Shown here: positions 6,137-15,311 of the stretch, one piece after another | How the letters are laid out: the number at the start of each line of letters is the position of its first letter | How positions within the stretch are numbered: the stretch's first letter is position 1 | From: Arcobacter acticola | GTDB taxonomy: Bacteria; Campylobacterota; Campylobacteria; Campylobacterales; Arcobacteraceae | Assembly: GCF_013177675.1 (NCBI RefSeq) | Contig: NZ_CP042652.1 | Coordinates: 186,001-250,000 of the forward strand | DNA: 64,000 nt | Reading direction: 5' to 3' | Position numbers and translations under genes: made by a program | The notes under the pieces: generated by a model | What the model was told of the DNA's origin: nothing | Database searches by the model: none | What the model saw: only the letters and a program-made list of their open reading frames with translations

Positions 6137-7892
6137 CTGACTTTCTCATTTTTATCAAAAATCAATTTTTCTAAAAGTGATATCCCTTATTAAAGGGCTT
6201 TATAGACTATAAAATTCATAAAAGTGTGTGTCCTATAGTCTAAAACCTGCTACAATTTTAGTATGAGTTTACATATTAGACAGAAGAAAAATAGTAGTGG
6301 AACAATCAGTATTCAGATTATCGATAGAGTTCATAGGAAATATAAGGTTATAGAAACTATTGCTTGTGTAAAAAATGATTTAGATTTACAAATTTATTTA
6401 GATGTTGCAAATAAACGTTTAGAAGAACTGCGTCAACAAATGTATCCTACTTTATTTGATGAAAATAAAAATGAAGAGTTAATATTCATAGAACTTGGAA
6501 ATAATGATTTAATACCAATAGGTGATGAATTAATCTATGGAAAATTATTTGAACGATTGGGATGTTCTAGTGTAGATTTGGATTGTAAAAGACTTCAGAT
6601 GTTTAAAAATCTTGTTGTATCAAGATTACTGTATCCTGGTAGTAAATTATATTTGATTGATTATCTTGAATATTTTAAAAAAGAGAGTGTAGATAAAAAT
6701 GCTATCTATAGATTTTTAGATACACTTTATGAAGAGAATTTAAAACTACAAATTGAAAAATGTGTATTTGATCATACTTATGCAAAAATGAACCAAACTA
6801 TTGCATTTACATTTTATGATGTTACAACCCTGTACTTTGAATCTGAGAGTGAAGACGATCTTAGACGTATTGGATTTAGTAAAGAGGGTAAATTAGCACG
6901 TCCTCAGATACAACTGGGATTGTTTACAACACTACAAGGATATCCATTAAGCTTTGAGGTTTATGAGGGTAATAAATATGAGGGACATACTTTAGTTGAT
7001 GTACTTAAAAAGTTTCAAAATAAATTTCAATTAAAAAATAAACCTGTAGTTGTAGCTGATAGAGGAATGCTAAACAATAATAATCTAGTATATCTTGAAA
7101 ATAATGGATATAAATATATCCTTGCAGCCAAAATAAAAAATATATCAAATGATTTAAAAGAGCAAATATCAAACTTGATATTTTTAAATGATGGAGTAAC
7201 TCATACACTTAAATTTAATAAAGATATACCATATACTGATGAGAATGACAATAAACAATCCATAAATATCAATCAAAGGTTAGTTCTTTCATATTCAACG
7301 GCAAGAGCTAAGAAAGATAAACATAATAGAGATAAAGCACTTGAAAGATTAAAGAAAAAAATTGAATTCTCAAAATCTATCACAAAAAAAGATTTAAAAC
7401 TATCATACTATGCTAAATATCTTAACATCGATGATCATAAATGTGATATCACTTTTAATATCAATAATCAAAAAGTTGATAATGATTCAAAATTAGATGG
7501 TATAAAAGGTTTTATTACAAATGATTTTACACTAACACCAAGTGAAATTATAGAACACTATAATAATCAATATGCAGTAGAACAAGCATTTAGAATATCA
7601 AAAACTGATCTTAAAATCAGACCCATATACCATAGGCTAGAAACCAGAATAAAGGCTCATATTCTTATTTCATTTGTATCATACTCAATTTATAAAGAGT
7701 TTGATTCAAAACTTAAAGAAAATAATATTAAATTTAAATTCTCACAAAAACTTTTAAGAGATATAATTAAACATATGTTTGCACTTAGAACAAATGGAAA
7801 ATTAGTCTACTTGAAATTTGATGAAATTCAACAACAAGTTTATAATGCAATTAAAAATAGTTAAAAAGTGTGTGTCCATATGAGAAAGTCAG
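6137..7892 (+). mobile_element. Complete IS1634-type insertion sequence
   Basis: The element is 1756 bp with perfect 13-bp terminal inverted repeats, CTGACTTTCTCAT at 6137-6149 and its complement at 7880-7892. Subterminal AAAAGTGTGTGTCC occurs in direct orientation near both ends (about 6218-6231 and 7865-7878). One transposase gene fills it. No short target duplication is present; instead the element is flanked by 411-bp direct repeats. Confidence 0.9.
6263..7864 (+). CDS. IS1634-family DDE transposase
   Basis: A 533-aa full-length transposase. Catalytic acids are visible in context: FYDVTTLYFE (first Asp, about residue 190), VVADRGML (second Asp, about 267) and NNQYAVEQAFRISK (Glu, about 440). 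The long N-terminal domain (HRKYKVIETIACVKN) and the block EDDLRRIGFSKEGK are typical of the IS1634 group of IS4-like elements. It is intact, with no frameshift, so the element may be active. Start ATG is near the left end. Confidence 0.88.
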   Translation: MSLHIRQKKNSSGTISIQIIDRVHRKYKVIETIACVKNDLDLQIYLDVANKRLEELRQQMYPTLFDENKNEELIFIELGNNDLIPIGDELIYGKLFERLGCSSVDLDCKRLQMFKNLVVSRLLYPGSKLYLIDYLEYFKKESVDKNAIYRFLDTLYEENLKLQIEKCVFDHTYAKMNQTIAFTFYDVTTLYFESESEDDLRRIGFSKEGKLARPQIQLGLFTTLQGYPLSFEVYEGNKYEGHTLVDVLKKFQNKFQLKNKPVVVADRGMLNNNNLVYLENNGYKYILAAKIKNISNDLKEQISNLIFLNDGVTHTLKFNKDIPYTDENDNKQSININQRLVLSYSTARAKKDKHNRDKALERLKKKIEFSKSITKKDLKLSYYAKYLNIDDHKCDITFNINNQKVDNDSKLDGIKGFITNDFTLTPSEIIEHYNNQYAVEQAFRISKTDLKIRPIYHRLETRIKAHILISFVSYSIYKEFDSKLKENNIKFKFSQKLLRDIIKHMFALRTNGKLVYLKFDEIQQQVYNAIKNS

Positions 7893-8303
7893 GAGAAAAA
7901 CATGGATTTAGCAACACTTCAAAAAATAACAAAATCCACTTTGGCTTATGGGATTTTTATATTAATATAAAAAACAACTAAAGGTTTTTTAGTTGTTTAT
8001 CGTGATATTTTCGCAAAATTATAAGTGCTAAAATAGAACCAAATAACGCCCAAAACATATCGCTTTGTGTATCCCAAATATAACCTTGTGTTCCTAAAAA
8101 ATCATTTGCTGCCTCATTTGTAAAAATTGCAACCCACCACTCTATTAACTCATAAAATGCTGAAAATGCTAAACAAAAACAAACTATAAAAAAATTTCTC
8201 CAAGCTTCTATTTGAATTATATTTTTTCTAATGATAATTTCCCTTGCAATCATCGCTGGAACAAATCCTTGGGCTAGATGACCTACTTTATCATAGTTAT
8301 TTC
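7893..8303. repeat. 411-bp direct repeat, copy 2 (right of IS)
   Basis: Second copy of 5726-6136, starting on the first base after the IS. Here it continues into an intact DUF2238 gene. The 22-codon frame also recurs here at 7902-7970. Confidence 0.9.
7972..7998. terminator. Rho-independent terminator, copy 2
   Basis: Same 11-bp-stem hairpin as at 5805-5831. It overlaps the stop of the intact DUF2238 gene and has T runs on either strand. Confidence 0.7.
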
Positions 8304-8565
8304 TGTCTTGATTAAAAACCTCTTTTATAAAATCAAATAAAGGAACTTGAGCATAAGTGTAGTGACCACCAATCATTAAAATAATACAATGAACTAAAAT
8401 CAAAGAATAAATCAAAGTTGTTAGTTTGAATTTTCTATAAGTAAGTACTAAAACAATCAAAGCAATAATTGCTGGGATTACTTCTAAAAACCAAGTGAAG
8501 TAATCTTTTGGATTGATTGCAGACCAAATAAGAACTGCAAAATATAAAAGAAAAAATATTTTCAT
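7978..8565 (-). CDS. DUF2238 (YjdF-like) membrane protein
   Basis: A 195-aa polytopic membrane protein with the DUF2238 signature: NYDKVGHLAQGFVPA, FYELIEWW and GYIWDTQSDMFWALFG. About five or six TM helices are visible. The biochemical function of the family is unknown. It is divergent from the YqhD-like gene, with a shared promoter region at 8566-8632. This is the intact parent of the truncated copy left of the IS. Confidence 0.85.
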   Translation of the reverse strand: MKIFFLLYFAVLIWSAINPKDYFTWFLEVIPAIIALIVLVLTYRKFKLTTLIYSLILVHCIILMIGGHYTYAQVPLFDFIKEVFNQDRNNYDKVGHLAQGFVPAMIAREIIIRKNIIQIEAWRNFFIVCFCLAFSAFYELIEWWVAIFTNEAANDFLGTQGYIWDTQSDMFWALFGSILALIILRKYHDKQLKNL

Positions 8566-8595
8566 TATTGTTATCCTTTGTAATTCAAATTATCC

Positions 8596-8601
8596 TATAA
8601 T
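8596..8601 (+). promoter_or_regulatory. -10 element in divergent promoter region
   Basis: TATAAT at 8596-8601 precedes AAAGGA (8621-8626) and the TTG start of the alcohol dehydrogenase. The complementary strand is equally AT-rich and carries TATTATAG-type sequence that could serve the divergent DUF2238 gene. Confidence 0.4.
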
Positions 8602-8632
8602 ATAGATTAAAAATTATTATAAAGGATTTTAT

Positions 8633-9766
8633 TTGGAGTATTCATATTATAACCCAACTGCTATTCAGTTTGGAAAAGGTCAAATTAAATCAATCGTAAA
8701 TTTTATTTCTAAAGACCAAAAAGTGCTAGTAGTTTATGGTGGTGGTTCTATTAAAAAAAATGGAGTTTATGATCAAGTTGTAAGTGCCCTTGATGGTTAT
8801 ACTTGGAGTGAATTTTCTGGAGTTGAACCAAATCCTAGCGTGGAAACTTTAAATAAAGCTGTTGAGATTATAAAAGCTGAAAAAATTGATTTTATTTTAG
8901 CAGTTGGTGGAGGTTCTGTTATTGATGGTTGTAAATATTTAGCAGCAGCTTCACTTTATGATGGTGATGGATGGGATTTTTTAGAAGGTAAGCAAGTAGA
9001 AAAAGCTCTTCCTTTAGGAGCTATTTTAACACTTCCAGCAACAGGAAGTGAATCAAATGTAAATAGTGTAATTTCAAAAAAAGCAACAAATGAAAAAAGA
9101 TATTTTGGGTCACCACTTCTATATCCAAAATTTGCAGTTTTAGACTCAAGTGTAATGAGTACACTAGATGATAGACAACTTGCAAATGGTTTGGTTGATG
9201 CATTTGTTCATACTTGTGAACAATATTTAACATACCCAAATACTTCACTTTTACACGATGGTTATGCACAAACTATTTTAAAAGGTTTGCACACCTTAGC
9301 TCAAGATTGGTCAAACAGAAAAACTGAACTTTGGCAAGAAAATCTTATGCTTTTAGCAAATCAAGCATTAAATGGTTTTATAGGTTCAGGTGTTCCACAA
9401 GACTGGGCTACACATATGATAGGACATGAAATTACAGCATTTTATGGACTTGACCATGCACAAAGTTTAGCAGTTGTTCAGCCCCATCTTTTAAGAGTTA
9501 TGATTGAAGATAAACAAGAAAAATTAACTTTGATGGGAAAAGAAGTTTTTGATATGCCACATAATTATGAAATGGTTATTGAAGCAATAGAGTATATGTA
9601 CCAAAGTATTGGAGTTCCTACAAAATTAAGTGCTTATAAAACAGATGATAATGTAATTTCAAATATCACAAAAGCTTTAGAATCACATGGTATGACAGCT
9701 CTTGGAGAAAAAGGGAATGTTACTTTAGATAAAGTATCTAGAATTTTAACAATGTCTTTAAAATAA
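8633..9766 (+). CDS. Iron-containing alcohol dehydrogenase (YqhD/BDH-like)
   Basis: A 377-aa group III alcohol dehydrogenase resembling NADPH-dependent aldehyde reductase YqhD. Nucleotide-binding motifs include VVYGGGSIKKNG and LAVGGGSVIDG. Metal ligands lie in VDAFVHTCEQ (Asp, His), WATHMIGHEI (His) and GLDHAQSL (His). It starts at TTG with AAAGGA 6 nt upstream; no ATG exists near this point. Such enzymes reduce short-chain aldehydes using NADPH. It is monocistronic, with a strong terminator downstream. Confidence 0.88.
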   Translation: MEYSYYNPTAIQFGKGQIKSIVNFISKDQKVLVVYGGGSIKKNGVYDQVVSALDGYTWSEFSGVEPNPSVETLNKAVEIIKAEKIDFILAVGGGSVIDGCKYLAAASLYDGDGWDFLEGKQVEKALPLGAILTLPATGSESNVNSVISKKATNEKRYFGSPLLYPKFAVLDSSVMSTLDDRQLANGLVDAFVHTCEQYLTYPNTSLLHDGYAQTILKGLHTLAQDWSNRKTELWQENLMLLANQALNGFIGSGVPQDWATHMIGHEITAFYGLDHAQSLAVVQPHLLRVMIEDKQEKLTLMGKEVFDMPHNYEMVIEAIEYMYQSIGVPTKLSAYKTDDNVISNITKALESHGMTALGEKGNVTLDKVSRILTMSLK

Positions 9767-9774
9767 TTGAATGC

Positions 9775-9817
9775 AAACTATTTTCTAAAAGAGAGTTTAT
9801 CTCTTTTGAAATAGTTT
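9775..9817. terminator. Long hairpin terminator after the alcohol dehydrogenase
   Basis: AAACTATTTTC pairs with GAAATAGTTT-type sequence, and AAAAGAGA with TCTCTTTT, giving an extended stem around a short gttta loop, followed by a T-rich tail. It separates convergent genes. Confidence 0.75.
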
Positions 9818-9850
9818 ATTTTACATGCTCATTAGCTTTGTGCTTCTTTC

Positions 9851-10708
9851 TTATTTGTTATTTGTTATATTTAACGGTAAAACCAGCTCAAACAAAGCAC
9901 CTCTGTATGTTTTAGAATTAAATATAAAATCAATATTTTTAACTGAAATCTCTCCAATTAAATGTTTTTCAACAATTAATTTACTCATATAAAGACCTAT
10001 TCCTGTGCCATTAAATTGGTGTTTTGTTGTAAAGTATGGTTCAAAAATTTTATCTATTATTGAAGAATCTACACCACCTGCATTGTCTTTGATTTTAATA
10101 ACTAGATTATCTTCAATTTGTTTTATTACAACAATTATTAGTTTCTCTGATTTTCTATTTGCTAAAGCATCTTTAGCATTAATAAAAATATTCATTAAAA
10201 CCTGAATTAATTCATTTTCATATGATGTGAAGTTAATATTCTGAATATTTCTTATTAGTGTAATTTCTTCTTTTGCTAGAGTTGAGCTCATTAAATCAAT
10301 TGTTTTATTTAAAGTATTTCTGATATTTATATTTGAAGGAATTTTATCTTTAACAAAAAAGTTTCTAAAATCATCAATTGTATTAGATAAATATTGTGTT
10401 GCATTTTTTATATGTTTAAGAGAATCACTCAATTCTTCATCATTTAAGATATTTAACTCTTTTTTGATCTCAATTCCTGATGCAGCAACACTTATAGTTG
10501 ATAATGGTTGTCTCCATTGGTGTGCAATATTCTCAAGCATCTCTCCCATTGAAGCCATTCTTGATTGTTGAATTGAAATTCTAGTTTTTTCTTCATTCTT
10601 TTTTATTTCAATTTTTATTTTTTCATTGAGTTCTTCATTCATCTTTTTTAAAAGATACTGTCGATAAAATAAAATAAAAATAAGAATAAATCCAATAATA
10701 ATAAATAA
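9851..10708 (-). pseudogene. Histidine kinase, C-terminal part of an IS-interrupted sensor
   Basis: This is the kinase half of the gene whose N-terminal half is at 12203-13866. In order: a TM helix (LLFIIIGFILIFILFY), a short coiled coil, HisKA with the phosphoacceptor in NIAHQWRQPLS, then HATPase_c with N box (FINAKDALANR), DNAGGVD, EPYFTTKH and GTGIGLYMSKLIVEKH. Removing the IS and one 7-bp duplication rejoins the halves in frame. A GTG in the IS end (10727-10729) could re-initiate a sensorless but complete membrane kinase of 292 aa. Confidence 0.9.
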
Positions 10709-10715
10709 TAATTTA
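10709..10715. repeat. Target-site duplication, left copy
   Basis: TAATTTA immediately left of the IS; the same 7 bp occur at 12196-12202. Confidence 0.85.
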
Positions 10716-12195
10716 CTCAACTTTCGCACATAAAACCAAGTTGCTTTTTGGTATGAATGCGTAAAACATTGATAATAAGCTCTAAATCTTTATTTCTCTT
10801 GACAATTTCTGTAGTTTGGAGCAAGTTTTCTAATATTTTTAGGAATAGTTCCATTGAAATAGCAAGGGTTTCAAGCTGACACTCTAAGTCTTTGAATAAG
10901 TTTCCTAAAGTTTGTGGTTCATTATTGATACGATTGATATAGCTTGTTAAATTGTATGCAAGGAATGATAGAGTGATTCTAGCTATTAGGGCTTCATAAA
11001 TGCGGTTTTCCTCTTTACCGAATTGAAAGTATTCCCTTAGGTCTTTATATCCTTGCTCAATATTCCACCGTTTTTTGTATGTATTTATAATCTCTAAATC
11101 TGATAAATGTATATTGGTTGAAAATATTGGTATTAGATTTTCTTTGGTTCTTATAAATACAATCTTTACTCTTCCAAGTGTTTTATGTGTAGTGATAGTT
11201 GAAACATAGGAGTATTTGATGGAATTATAGTTACCAAGTTTTGAAGTTTTATTTTGTTTTTCATGATTATATAGAGCTTCAAGTGTTTTATATTTCCCAC
11301 TAAACTGCCAGATTCTATTGCTTTTTGCAACCCTTGCAATCGTATCCAAACCATTATCTCTAACCTCTTTGATAAAATTTGGTTTTGCATACCAGCTATC
11401 GACAAGTAGATAGTCTGCATATATTCCTGAACTTAAAGCTCGTTTTAGCATATTTATTGCTTGGATATTTTTACCGTTTCTCCCTTCAATTCTTCGTTTA
11501 TAGGCATTGCTTCTATGGTGATATTTATTATCAATAGAATCTATAATTTGATTTTTATTATAGTTCATGGAAAAATCTAGCATCATATCGGTATGAGTAT
11601 CACTATAGTTTAGTGATACAATATTTAAACCCTTAACTACTCTTTTATCTTTATTGCTCCATAAATTCTTACAACTGCCTTCTATATATTTTCCACGCTT
11701 AATTTCAACTGTGTCATCAATGATAAATACTTTTGTATCAGTTGGCTTTTGCAATGATGAAAGTTTATTGATTAAGTTCACGGATGTGAGCAACAATAAT
11801 TTTCTCCAGTTGTATTTACTATTTTTTAGTAATCTATAATAAACATCTTTCTTAAAACTGTCATTACTATATTTCATAAAGGATGAGATCTTTTTATTAA
11901 TAAGGAACATATATAAAAATTGTAAGATCACCATATACGGCGGCACACCTACATCACGCTTGATAAAATTACTTTGTTTTAAAATACTGCTAAAATTTAT
12001 ATCTCTTAAAACTAAAACTATAGGATTCTTTAACACACTCTTCATAGCAGTTTCGATAAAATTGTCAATACCCATAAAAAGCCCTTATATATTAATGTTT
12101 GTGGTGAACAATTATAGCTAAAAGTGTCTATTTATGGGGTTTAATGAAGCTTTTGAATATAGTGAGTTTATGATTTTCTATGTGCGAAAGTTGAG
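10716..12195 (-). mobile_element. Complete IS4-type insertion sequence
   Basis: The element is 1480 bp with perfect 17-bp terminal inverted repeats (CTCAACTTTCGCACATA at 10716-10732, complement at 12179-12195) and a 7-bp target duplication TAATTTA. The transposase stop codon lies inside the left repeat. A related, internally deleted copy ends at base 344. The insertion splits a sensor kinase gene. Confidence 0.93.
10717..12075 (-). CDS. IS4-superfamily DDE transposase
   Basis: A 452-aa full-length transposase. Catalytic acids: FIIDDTVEIKRGKY (first Asp, about residue 120), LLVDSWYAKPNFI (second Asp, about 229) and YKKRWNIEQGYKDLREYF, which fits the IS4 Y-x2-R-x3-E-x6-K/R signature (Glu about 345). 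No frameshift is seen, so the element is probably mobile. The ORF is preceded by about 100 bp of leader inside the IS. IS4-superfamily membership is clear; the exact subgroup is not. Confidence 0.88.
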   Translation of the reverse strand: MGIDNFIETAMKSVLKNPIVLVLRDINFSSILKQSNFIKRDVGVPPYMVILQFLYMFLINKKISSFMKYSNDSFKKDVYYRLLKNSKYNWRKLLLLTSVNLINKLSSLQKPTDTKVFIIDDTVEIKRGKYIEGSCKNLWSNKDKRVVKGLNIVSLNYSDTHTDMMLDFSMNYNKNQIIDSIDNKYHHRSNAYKRRIEGRNGKNIQAINMLKRALSSGIYADYLLVDSWYAKPNFIKEVRDNGLDTIARVAKSNRIWQFSGKYKTLEALYNHEKQNKTSKLGNYNSIKYSYVSTITTHKTLGRVKIVFIRTKENLIPIFSTNIHLSDLEIINTYKKRWNIEQGYKDLREYFQFGKEENRIYEALIARITLSFLAYNLTSYINRINNEPQTLGNLFKDLECQLETLAISMELFLKILENLLQTTEIVKRNKDLELIINVLRIHTKKQLGFMCES

Positions 12196-12202
12196 TAATT
12201 TA
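12196..12202. repeat. Target-site duplication, right copy
   Basis: TAATTTA immediately right of the IS, matching 10709-10715. Confidence 0.85.
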
Positions 12203-13866
12203 TTTAAAGAATCATAATTAGTTTCTTTTTGATAATTTACATATACCCATTTATTGTAAATCTCTTCTCTTTTTTCTGAATCAATAGAATCTAAAGCTTT
12301 TTGGAAAATAGAGTTTAATATAGGTTCGTCATTTCTTGATGAAATTCCAGCTTCTAAAGTTTCATTAAGTTTAGCAATAATCTTTATTTGTCCAATATAA
12401 TTTTTCTGAATTGCAAATCCAATTGTTGTTAGATTTTCTATAAAACCAGAAATCTGTCCTTTTTGTATTTGTTCAAAGCCATCTTTCATATTTTCAACTT
12501 CTACAAAATTTAAGTGTGGATATTTAGCTTTTAAGATTTCTCCAAATGCGTAATCTTTTGAAATCCCAATTTTTTTATTTTTATATTGATTTATATCTTC
12601 GATAAAAGAGTCTTCAATTCCTCCTGCCATAACTAAAGGAAGTTTTATATATGGTGATGTAAAGTTTAGATATTTATCTCTATTATCTGTTTTTACAATA
12701 AGAGGAATAATATCACAAACTCTTTCTTTTGCCTTACTTAGACTTTCACTCCAAGATTTTGTTTGAACTAATGTAATTGGAACATTTAGTTTGCTTTTAA
12801 TTATATCTACGTAGTCAGCAGAAATACCAATATGTTTATTATCTTCAATTTTTTCAAAGGGCATCCAATCAGGATCTATACAAAATTTAATCTCTTTTTT
12901 GTTTTCCAAATAATCACTTTCTTCTTTACTTAAAGTGAATGAATTATTTAAATGTTTCGTATAGATTAAATCATCAATATCAATAGAATTTTTCATTAAT
13001 CCTAATACTTTGTAGGTATTTATTATTAAATTAATTCTTTCTTTTGTAATAGTTCCAATTCTATTCTCTTTGTCATAAACTAATTTTTTCATTTCCTTTG
13101 CTTCATCAATCAAACTAGCTAAACTTTTATTTTGAGGGTTGTATTTTTCATAAATTAATTGAGCTGTTTCATCAATATTTTCAAAAGCATAATACCACCC
13201 TGAAATTGATGCATCGTAAAAATCTTTTACTAGTTTGGGGTTATTATTAGCGAATTCTTTTGAAGTAAATAGTATCTCTTCGTAGAAATCAAATCCATAA
13301 TCTTTTGGGTGAAATATCTGACTTTCATATCCTTTTTCCTTAAGTAAATAGGGCTCATTTGTAGTATATGCCATCATAAAGTCAGTTTTTTTATTTATTA
13401 AGTCATCAACATTAAAAGAGTGATCTATTAAATTAATACTTTTTAAAGATATATTCTCACTTATTAACATTGATTGTAAGGGTGCAGCTTCGTATTGCTC
13501 ACTTGTCATCATAAGCTTTTTATTTTTTATATCATGTATATTTTTGATTCGTGAATCTTTTAAAGCAAGAATAATTAAAGGTGAAGATTGAAAAATTGAA
13601 CCCAATATTACAATATCTTTCCCAAGTGATTTTTTTATAATTAAAGAGCTTGAATTTACGCCAAAATCTGCTCTCTTTTCTAAAACTTCATTTAATACAT
13701 TTGTAGATAGATTATATTTTTTTATTTCTACATCTAGTCCTATTTTTTCATAAAAACCTTTTTCTTTTGCCATATAAAAACCTGCAAATTCAAACTGATC
13801 CACCCACATTAACTGAATTGATGTTTTTTGCAAGTTTTGCGAATATGCAGATGGTAGTAAAAACAT
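12203..13866 (-). pseudogene. N-terminal sensor half of IS-interrupted kinase (NMT1 + SBP_bac_3 domains)
   Basis: This encodes about 553 residues of periplasmic sensor. Residues about 10-235 form an NMT1/THI5-like binding domain (WVDQFEFAGFYMAKEKGFYE). Residues about 315-545 form a SBP_bac_3 domain (FCIDPDWMPFEKIEDN). The frame then enters the IS and stops at 12178. The ATG at 13866 would cut off the signal peptide: upstream in-frame codons encode IKKLLLIIILLSMFLLPSAY, beginning at an ATT at 13902 placed 7 nt after AAAAAAGG. The true start is thus AUU or a mutated ATG. Ligand unknown. Confidence 0.85.
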
Positions 13867-13996
13867 TGATAAGAGTATTATGATTAATAATAGTTTTTTA
13901 ATTATAAGACCTTTTTTAGAAATTTTTTATACTTAATTAACACAACATTATAACAAAGTAAGATAAAATATGTATCATTAAATTTAGGAAAATATT

Positions 13997-14491
13997 ATGT
14001 CTAAAGAAAAAACGATTAAAAATAAAATATTAGAATATGTTTACACAATATCAAAGCAACCAATTTTACTAAAAGATTTACTTATTGCTAATAGACAACA
14101 CTCAGATGGAATGCATGTTGATCCTGCAAAACTTGGATTTAGAATAAGATTAGTTCGTGCATATATTGTTTATATAGGTTTAGTTTTAGCTGTAGTAGTA
14201 CCAATCTCACTACTAACACATAAGCCTTTAGCAAAGATTGATGCACATATCTCAATTATTGGAGCTATGATAATTACAGCTGCAATTTTTATTGGATTTA
14301 ATTTTTTTCGAGATAGAATGAGAGATAGTATTACTAAAGAGTTGATAAAAAGATCTTGGAAGTTACATTTCCCATATTTTTCATATGAAGAATATTCTGA
14401 AAAAATTGAAGAGATATTTGAAAAATCTATAAAAGAAGAGATTTCAAAAAGAGATTTAGAAAAATATATTAAAGATAACCTTTCAAAATAA
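13997..14491 (+). CDS. Hypothetical protein with two membrane helices
   Basis: A 164-aa unrecognised protein. Two hydrophobic helices lie at about residues 53-73 (YIVYIGLVLAVVVPISLL) and 84-102 (IIGAMIITAAIFIGFNFF). They are flanked by a basic N-terminal region and a charged C-terminal helix. AGGAAAA precedes the ATG. It is convergent with the methyltransferase gene and separated from it by a hairpin. Confidence 0.65.
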   Translation: MSKEKTIKNKILEYVYTISKQPILLKDLLIANRQHSDGMHVDPAKLGFRIRLVRAYIVYIGLVLAVVVPISLLTHKPLAKIDAHISIIGAMIITAAIFIGFNFFRDRMRDSITKELIKRSWKLHFPYFSYEEYSEKIEEIFEKSIKEEISKRDLEKYIKDNLSK

Positions 14492-14500
14492 AAAAGTAGA

Positions 14501-14524
14501 AAAGTAGTTTACTTAAACTACTTT
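14501..14524. terminator. Bidirectional terminator
   Basis: AAAGTAGTTT-ACTT-AAACTACTTT forms a perfect 10-bp stem with a 4-nt loop between convergent genes. It overlaps the 3' end of the methyltransferase gene. Confidence 0.75.
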
Positions 14525-15268
14525 ATCATACAAAGCCACAGCCTCTTTATTTCTCTGTTTTTTTAAATCCATATCCACAAACTTTCCAATTGTTTCTTGC
14601 TTTTGTTTAAAAGCTAATGTGATTTTTCTTTTAAGTGGTCTATGTTCATAAATATAAAAAGAAGCTTCATTCATAGATAGCCTAATAGGCGTGGCAATTG
14701 CATAAGAACTCATAACACAATCATCTTTACAAAGCTTATAAATATCATCAAAATACTCTTTTGTCCATAGCTCAAAATTTACATCACTTGAAAATGCATC
14801 TTGATAAACTATATCAAAAGAGTCAAGATTTAAGCCTTTAATATGCATTCTGGCATCACCAATATAGATTTCTATATTAATTTTGTCATCTTTATATTGC
14901 CCTGTTTGTGCTACAGATTTTATTATATGTTTTATATTCTCAAACTCTTTTGGAAAATCAAAGCTATCAAGTGAGTTCACAAGTTTTCCATCAAGTTCAG
15001 GTGAATAAATATTTAACTTTATATCAAGATTGTTTTGTAAAACATAATAAATAGTAGAGAAAGTGTTATATCCAATGCCAAAACAAATATCTAAAATAGT
15101 TAGTTCTTTTTTATCTTTGTGAAATGTAAAAGCAGGAATGATATGTTTACTCAAAGCTTCGTTTATAGCTCCATCATCAGGATTATGATAGTGTTGATTA
15201 TAAAGTTTTGAAAATAGGGTATTTGAGCCATCTTTTGTGGCTACTATTGAGTTTATATTGTTTTGCAA
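14513..15268 (-). CDS. MnmC/MnmD-like tRNA 5-(aminomethyl)-2-thiouridine methyltransferase domain protein
   Basis: A 251-aa SAM-dependent methyltransferase of the DUF752/MnmC N-terminal type. It starts with ATKDGSNTLFSKLYNQHYHN, has the SAM loop LDICFGIGYN and ends the core with VYQDAFSS. MnmC1/MnmD methylates nm5s2U in the wobble position of some tRNAs. The FAD oxidase half of bifunctional MnmC is absent, as in stand-alone MnmD. The start is TTG; the N terminus aligns with the family start, but no strong ribosome binding site is seen. It lies 44 nt after a small methyltransferase-like gene and downstream of luxS. Confidence 0.75.
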   Translation of the reverse strand: MQNNINSIVATKDGSNTLFSKLYNQHYHNPDDGAINEALSKHIIPAFTFHKDKKELTILDICFGIGYNTFSTIYYVLQNNLDIKLNIYSPELDGKLVNSLDSFDFPKEFENIKHIIKSVAQTGQYKDDKINIEIYIGDARMHIKGLNLDSFDIVYQDAFSSDVNFELWTKEYFDDIYKLCKDDCVMSSYAIATPIRLSMNEASFYIYEHRPLKRKITLAFKQKQETIGKFVDMDLKKQRNKEAVALYDKVV

Positions 15269-15311
15269 AATTAGTTATTCACTTTACTTTTTTTGATTTA
15301 ATTTTTTGATT

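Noticed and set aside
1-13866. Prophage or integrative element
   Set aside because: No integrase, phage structural or conjugation gene is visible; only IS elements and small accessory genes.
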